Source: Candidatus Aminicenantota bacterium
Lineage (GTDB): Bacteria; Acidobacteriota; Aminicenantia; Aminicenantales; Aminicenantaceae
Assembly: GCA_030607635.1 (NCBI GenBank)
Contig: JAUWJP010000068.1
Coordinates: forward strand, 1-7,929
DNA length: 7,929 nt
Reading direction: 5' to 3'
The position numbers were made by a program, and so were the translations under genes. Shown piece by piece: positions 6,226 to 7,929 of the stretch. Positions within the stretch are counted from its first letter, which is position 1. The number at the start of each line of letters is the position of its first letter. The notes under the pieces were generated by a model. The model was given only the letters and a program-made list of their open reading frames with translations, ran no database searches and was not told the DNA's origin.

Positions 6226-6753
6226 TTAAAGTTCCTCGATTGAAATCTGTTTATTAGTGTAGACATCAATATCAGAGCTTATCTTCATGGCTTCCAAGGC
6301 AATCTTTTTAGCGGACATGTCGGTGTATTTAATTAGAGCTCGAGCGGCAGCCAGGGCGAAAGGCCCTCCAGATCCTATAGCGATGATTCCGTCGTCAGGC
6401 TCGATAACATCCCCTGTTCCTGAAATCAGAAAAGAATTGTCCTTATCAGCTACGATTAAGAGAGCTTCCAACCTGCGGAGCGCCTTATCCATGCGCCAGT
6501 CCTTAGCCAATTCAATTGCTGCCCGGGAGAGGTTACCTCGAAATTCTTCAAGTTTCCCCTCAAACCTGGAAAACAGGGCAAAAGCGTCAGAAGTGGCTCC
6601 TGCGAATCCAGCTATTACTTTTCCTTTGAAAAGAGTTCTTATTTTGTTAGCTTTCTTCTTTAAAATAGTCTCACCTATTGAAACCTGGCCGTCTCCGGCC
6701 ATGGCAATCTTTCCTTTATGGCGAATACAAATTACGGTTGTTGCGTGGGTCAT
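6226..6753 (-). CDS. hslV: HslV, threonine peptidase subunit of the HslVU protease
   Basis: This 175-residue proteasome-beta-like peptidase (family T1) assembles as a double ring capped by HslU. The sequence opens MTHATTVICIRHKGK. Aligned to E. coli HslV, the nucleophile is Thr5, so a four-residue propeptide (MTHA) must be removed. Bacillus CodW also begins with a longer ...HATT leader. GDGQ (20-23), Lys37 (equivalent to the catalytic Lys33 of the mature E. coli enzyme), AGFAG (48-52) and IGSGGP (126-131) are all present, so the protein should be active. The start at 6753 has a GGAG ribosome site 5 bases upstream (6759-6762). It is the first gene of the cluster and is divergent from the small membrane-protein gene. 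A repeat hairpin lies in its presumed mRNA leader. Confidence 0.98.
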   Translation of the reverse strand: MTHATTVICIRHKGKIAMAGDGQVSIGETILKKKANKIRTLFKGKVIAGFAGATSDAFALFSRFEGKLEEFRGNLSRAAIELAKDWRMDKALRRLEALLIVADKDNSFLISGTGDVIEPDDGIIAIGSGGPFALAAARALIKYTDMSAKKIALEAMKISSDIDVYTNKQISIEEL

Positions 6754-6785
6754 CGAAACTCCAATCTGATCCTAAATGTAAAAAA

Positions 6786-6812
6786 GGAGGGGCTTGATTT
6801 ATCAAAGCCACC
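6786..6812 (-). repeat. Palindromic repeat, inverted orientation, in the hslV leader
   Basis: The minus strand reads GGCTTTGATAAATCAAGCCC followed by CTCC, a variant of copy 5 with an extra T in the left arm. It faces the opposite way from the copies near 0.2-0.3 and 2.8 kb. It lies between the candidate -10 box and the hslV start. Confidence 0.75.
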
Positions 6813-6818
6813 TTTCTG

Positions 6819-6846
6819 ATTATATAATATAGGTTATCGACAGGAA
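6819..6846 (-). promoter_or_regulatory. Possible hslV promoter
   Basis: The minus strand carries TATAAT (6819-6824) and an overlapping second TATATT. The hexamer 16 bases upstream (TTCCTG, 6841-6846) is a poor -35 box. The position, about 65 bp before the hslV start and at the head of the cluster, fits. Transcription would begin near 6812, exactly at the base of the repeat hairpin. Confidence 0.35.
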
Positions 6847-6862
6847 TATGTATAGAGCAATC

Positions 6863-6887
6863 TGTACGGGTTTGATTCATCAAGCCC
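6863..6887 (-). repeat. Palindromic repeat, inverted orientation, in the divergent intergenic region
   Basis: The minus strand reads GGGCTTGATGAATCAAACCC then GTACA, so it differs from the copy at 308-332 at only two positions (G to A in the right arm, C to G before TACA). The stem still pairs through a G-T. Confidence 0.85.
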
Positions 6888-6915
6888 GAAAAGTGTATAC
6901 GGAGAATATTAGTGC

Positions 6916-6943
6916 TTCACAAATTATGAAAACTTATTATAAA
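6916..6943 (+). promoter_or_regulatory. Sigma70-type promoter of the small membrane-protein gene
   Basis: TTCACA (6916-6921) and TATAAA (6938-6943) each differ from consensus at one base and are 16 bases apart. They lie about 55 bp before the ATG at 6999. This is the best-formed promoter in the window. Confidence 0.55.
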
Positions 6944-6986
6944 ATTACAGATTATTACTAATAGCCGCGAAAAATAAGCGTATTTT

Positions 6987-6991
6987 GAAGG
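6987..6991 (+). promoter_or_regulatory. Ribosome binding site of the small membrane-protein gene
   Basis: GAAGG is 7 bases before the ATG at 6999. It matters because it helps separate this small plus-strand frame from a chance open frame. Confidence 0.6.
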
Positions 6992-6998
6992 TTTAATT

Positions 6999-7208
6999 AT
7001 GCCTTACGAACAGCTTGTTAATATAATAGTCCTCATAATTTTTATAGTCGCTTTCATAACCGCTGATACCAGGGGCAAAATAATTTTAGCGTTAATTATG
7101 GCCTTGTTGTTCATTTTACCTTTTATGTTCCCTTTTCCTGTGTTTAGATGGGTATGCTTTTTAGGTAAGGCAATCTTTGGTATTGCGTGCTATTTCTATA
7201 TTAAATAA
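6999..7208 (+). CDS. Small hydrophobic membrane protein of unknown function
   Basis: This 69-residue protein is not one I recognise. It is almost entirely hydrophobic, with likely membrane segments at about 7-22, 28-46 and 51-67. The first two are separated by a short charged turn (ADTRGK, 22-27). There are two cysteines (53 and 64) and a Pro/Phe-rich stretch FPFPVF (44-49). No catalytic motif is visible. It is the only plus-strand gene and is divergent from hslV. It is supported as real by a ribosome site GAAGG 7 bases before the ATG, a near-consensus promoter upstream and a GC-rich palindrome directly after the stop. It thus looks like a self-contained one-gene transcription unit. Small multi-pass proteins of this size include toxins, phage or envelope-stress proteins and subunits of larger complexes. 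None of these is specifically supported. Confidence 0.6.
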   Translation: MPYEQLVNIIVLIIFIVAFITADTRGKIILALIMALLFILPFMFPFPVFRWVCFLGKAIFGIACYFYIK

Positions 7209-7241
7209 AATGGGGCCATAAAATGGGGCCAGGCCCCATTT
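7208..7241 (+). terminator. GC-rich palindrome after the small membrane-protein gene, possible terminator
   Basis: AAATGGGGCC occurs at 7208-7217 and again at 7221-7230. The second copy is followed by its inverted partner, giving a 21-base palindrome (7221-7241) with a 9-bp stem and CAG loop. It begins at the stop codon and is followed by TATTATT, which is only moderately T-rich. The extra direct copy suggests a mobile REP-like element that may also terminate transcription. Confidence 0.5.
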
Positions 7242-7249
7242 ATTATTAA

Positions 7250-7287
7250 AAGAGCTTAACTTCCGTATTCGGAACGGGCATTCCCTC
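7250..7287 (-). pseudogene. 5S rRNA-like remnant
   Basis: The minus strand reads GAGG, five variable bases, CCCGTTCC, then GAATACGGAAGTTAAGCTCT. This follows the internal part of bacterial 5S rRNA, for example the B. subtilis order GAGG-N5-CCCGTTCC-CATACC-GAACACGGAAGTTAAGCTCTT. The six bases between CCCGTTCC and GAA are missing and one base is changed. The sequences on both sides do not resemble 5S rRNA, so this is a fragment of about 38 bases and not a working gene. It sits just after the M3 peptidase stop on the same strand. The remaining TTCCG-AATA-CGGAA could form a small hairpin. Confidence 0.6.
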
Positions 7288-7338
7288 CAGAATACTCTTT
7301 TCTTTTTCTTAAAGAGACAATTTTATTATTAAAAACTC

Positions 7339-7929
7339 TTACTTGAGGCCTCTTTTTTTCAGCAAAAACTCAACCTTAGGTTCAGCTCCTCTGAATCGTT
7401 TATAGAGGACCATCGGGTCTTCCGTACCGCCTCTTTCAATAACGTTTTTCCTGAACGCCTGTGCTGTCTTTTGGTCAAAAAGGCTTGTTTCTTTAAATGC
7501 TTCAAAAGCATCAGCATCAAGAACCTCAGCCCATATATAGCTGTAGTATCCTGAAGAATACCCGCCGCTGAAAATGTGATTGAAATAGGGACTTTTGTAC
7601 CTGACGATAATTTCGGGAATCAGGCCTATCTTGTTCAGTGATTGTGTCTCAAACTCATGCACGTCCAGTTCTTTGGCCTCCGCCAGCGTATGCCAGTCCA
7701 TATCGAGGAAAGAGGCTGCCAGGTACTCAACGGTCACAAAACCCTGGTTAAAGTGGCTGGCCTTTTTCAGTTTATCAATCAGTTCCTGAGGAATTACTTC
7801 ACCTGTTTCGTAGTGTTTTGCATACATCTTAAGGACTTCAGGCTCGAACGCCCAGTTTTCCATAATCTGTGACGGCAATTCTACAAAATCTCTGGAGACG
7901 GAAGTTCCTGATAGCCTGTTATAGGTACA
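7339..7929 (-). CDS. dcp: M3-family peptidyl-dipeptidase (Dcp-like), C-terminal 196 residues (continues past right edge)
   Basis: The minus strand is open in frame from the window edge to a TAA at 7339-7341, so the gene is cut by the window and is not a short gene. The first visible residues include YNRLSGTSVSRDFVELPSQ, which leads into IMENWAFEPEVLKMYAKHYE. This is the typical block following the zinc site in Dcp/oligopeptidase-A-type M3 metallopeptidases. The HIFSGGYSSGYYSYIW block, with its His and Tyr substrate-binding residues, and EVLDADAFEAF are also diagnostic. The HExxH zinc motif is outside the window. The end FLLKKRGLK is the usual family C-terminus. The enzyme removes C-terminal dipeptides from oligopeptides and may be cytoplasmic or periplasmic; the N-terminus that would decide is not visible. 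Its 3' end is followed by the 5S-like fragment. Confidence 0.95.
   Translation of the reverse strand, partial: CTYNRLSGTSVSRDFVELPSQIMENWAFEPEVLKMYAKHYETGEVIPQELIDKLKKASHFNQGFVTVEYLAASFLDMDWHTLAEAKELDVHEFETQSLNKIGLIPEIIVRYKSPYFNHIFSGGYSSGYYSYIWAEVLDADAFEAFKETSLFDQKTAQAFRKNVIERGGTEDPMVLYKRFRGAEPKVEFLLKKRGLK

Noticed and set aside
6287..6769. Plus-strand open frame of 160 codons antisense to hslV
   Set aside because: It is a mirror frame of the well-conserved hslV gene with no family features of its own.
6754..6998. CIRCE heat-shock operator upstream of hslV
   Set aside because: I looked for TTAGCACTC-N9-GAGTGCTAA and found only a partial TTAGTGCTT without its inverted partner.
7295..7316. 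CTCTTT...AAAGAG inverted repeat after the M3 peptidase gene as a terminator
   Set aside because: The stem is only 6 bp and AT-rich with a 10-base loop, so a stable terminator hairpin is unlikely.
7339..7878. M3 peptidase read as a complete 179-residue gene starting at a TTG
   Set aside because: The frame stays open to the window edge with conserved family sequence upstream of that TTG, so it is an internal leucine codon in a cut gene.

Overview
The window looks like chromosomal DNA of a mesophilic, diderm, probably anaerobic bacterium. The coding sequence is moderately AT-rich, there is a lipoprotein gene, and the gaps are filled with short dispersed palindromes of the kind common in uncultured candidate phyla. 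I cannot name the phylum from this sequence alone. There are no tRNA genes, CRISPR arrays, insertion-sequence transposases or complete rRNA genes. One short stretch does look like a piece of 5S rRNA.

Layout: almost everything is on the minus strand, so reading order runs from high to low coordinates. At the right edge is the C-terminal third of an M3-family peptidyl-dipeptidase (7339-7929, cut by the window). Next is a 130-bp gap with a 5S rRNA-like remnant and a GC-rich palindrome. A small plus-strand membrane-protein gene (6999-7208) has its own recognisable promoter, ribosome site and terminator-like palindrome. Divergent from it starts a tight minus-strand cluster: hslV, hslU, a fibronectin-III lipoprotein and a fumarylacetoacetate-hydrolase-family enzyme (6753 down to 2955). 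Its junctions are 0 bp, a 1-bp TAATG overlap and a 4-bp ATGA overlap. A 393-bp repeat-rich gap follows. A second cluster then begins with a transaldolase (2561-1917), followed 30 bp later by an acyl-CoA carboxylase carboxyltransferase subunit (1886-336). After another repeat-filled gap comes the very start of the biotin carboxylase subunit (45 to 1, running off the left edge).

How the genes work together: HslV and HslU form the two-part ATP-dependent HslVU protease. The lipoprotein and the FAH-family enzyme are translationally coupled to it, but their functional connection is unknown. The carboxyltransferase and biotin carboxylase are partners in a biotin-dependent acyl-CoA carboxylase, most likely propionyl-CoA or a similar substrate. 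The transaldolase upstream belongs to the non-oxidative pentose phosphate pathway.

The most distinctive non-coding content is a family of about ten copies or half-copies of a 20-25 bp palindrome ending in CCCCTACA. It shows compensatory stem changes. One degenerate half-copy contains the stop codon of the FAH-family gene, and another copy sits where the hslV mRNA leader would begin. I found no convincing new defence or mobile system. The most unusual items are this repeat family and the 5S-like remnant.
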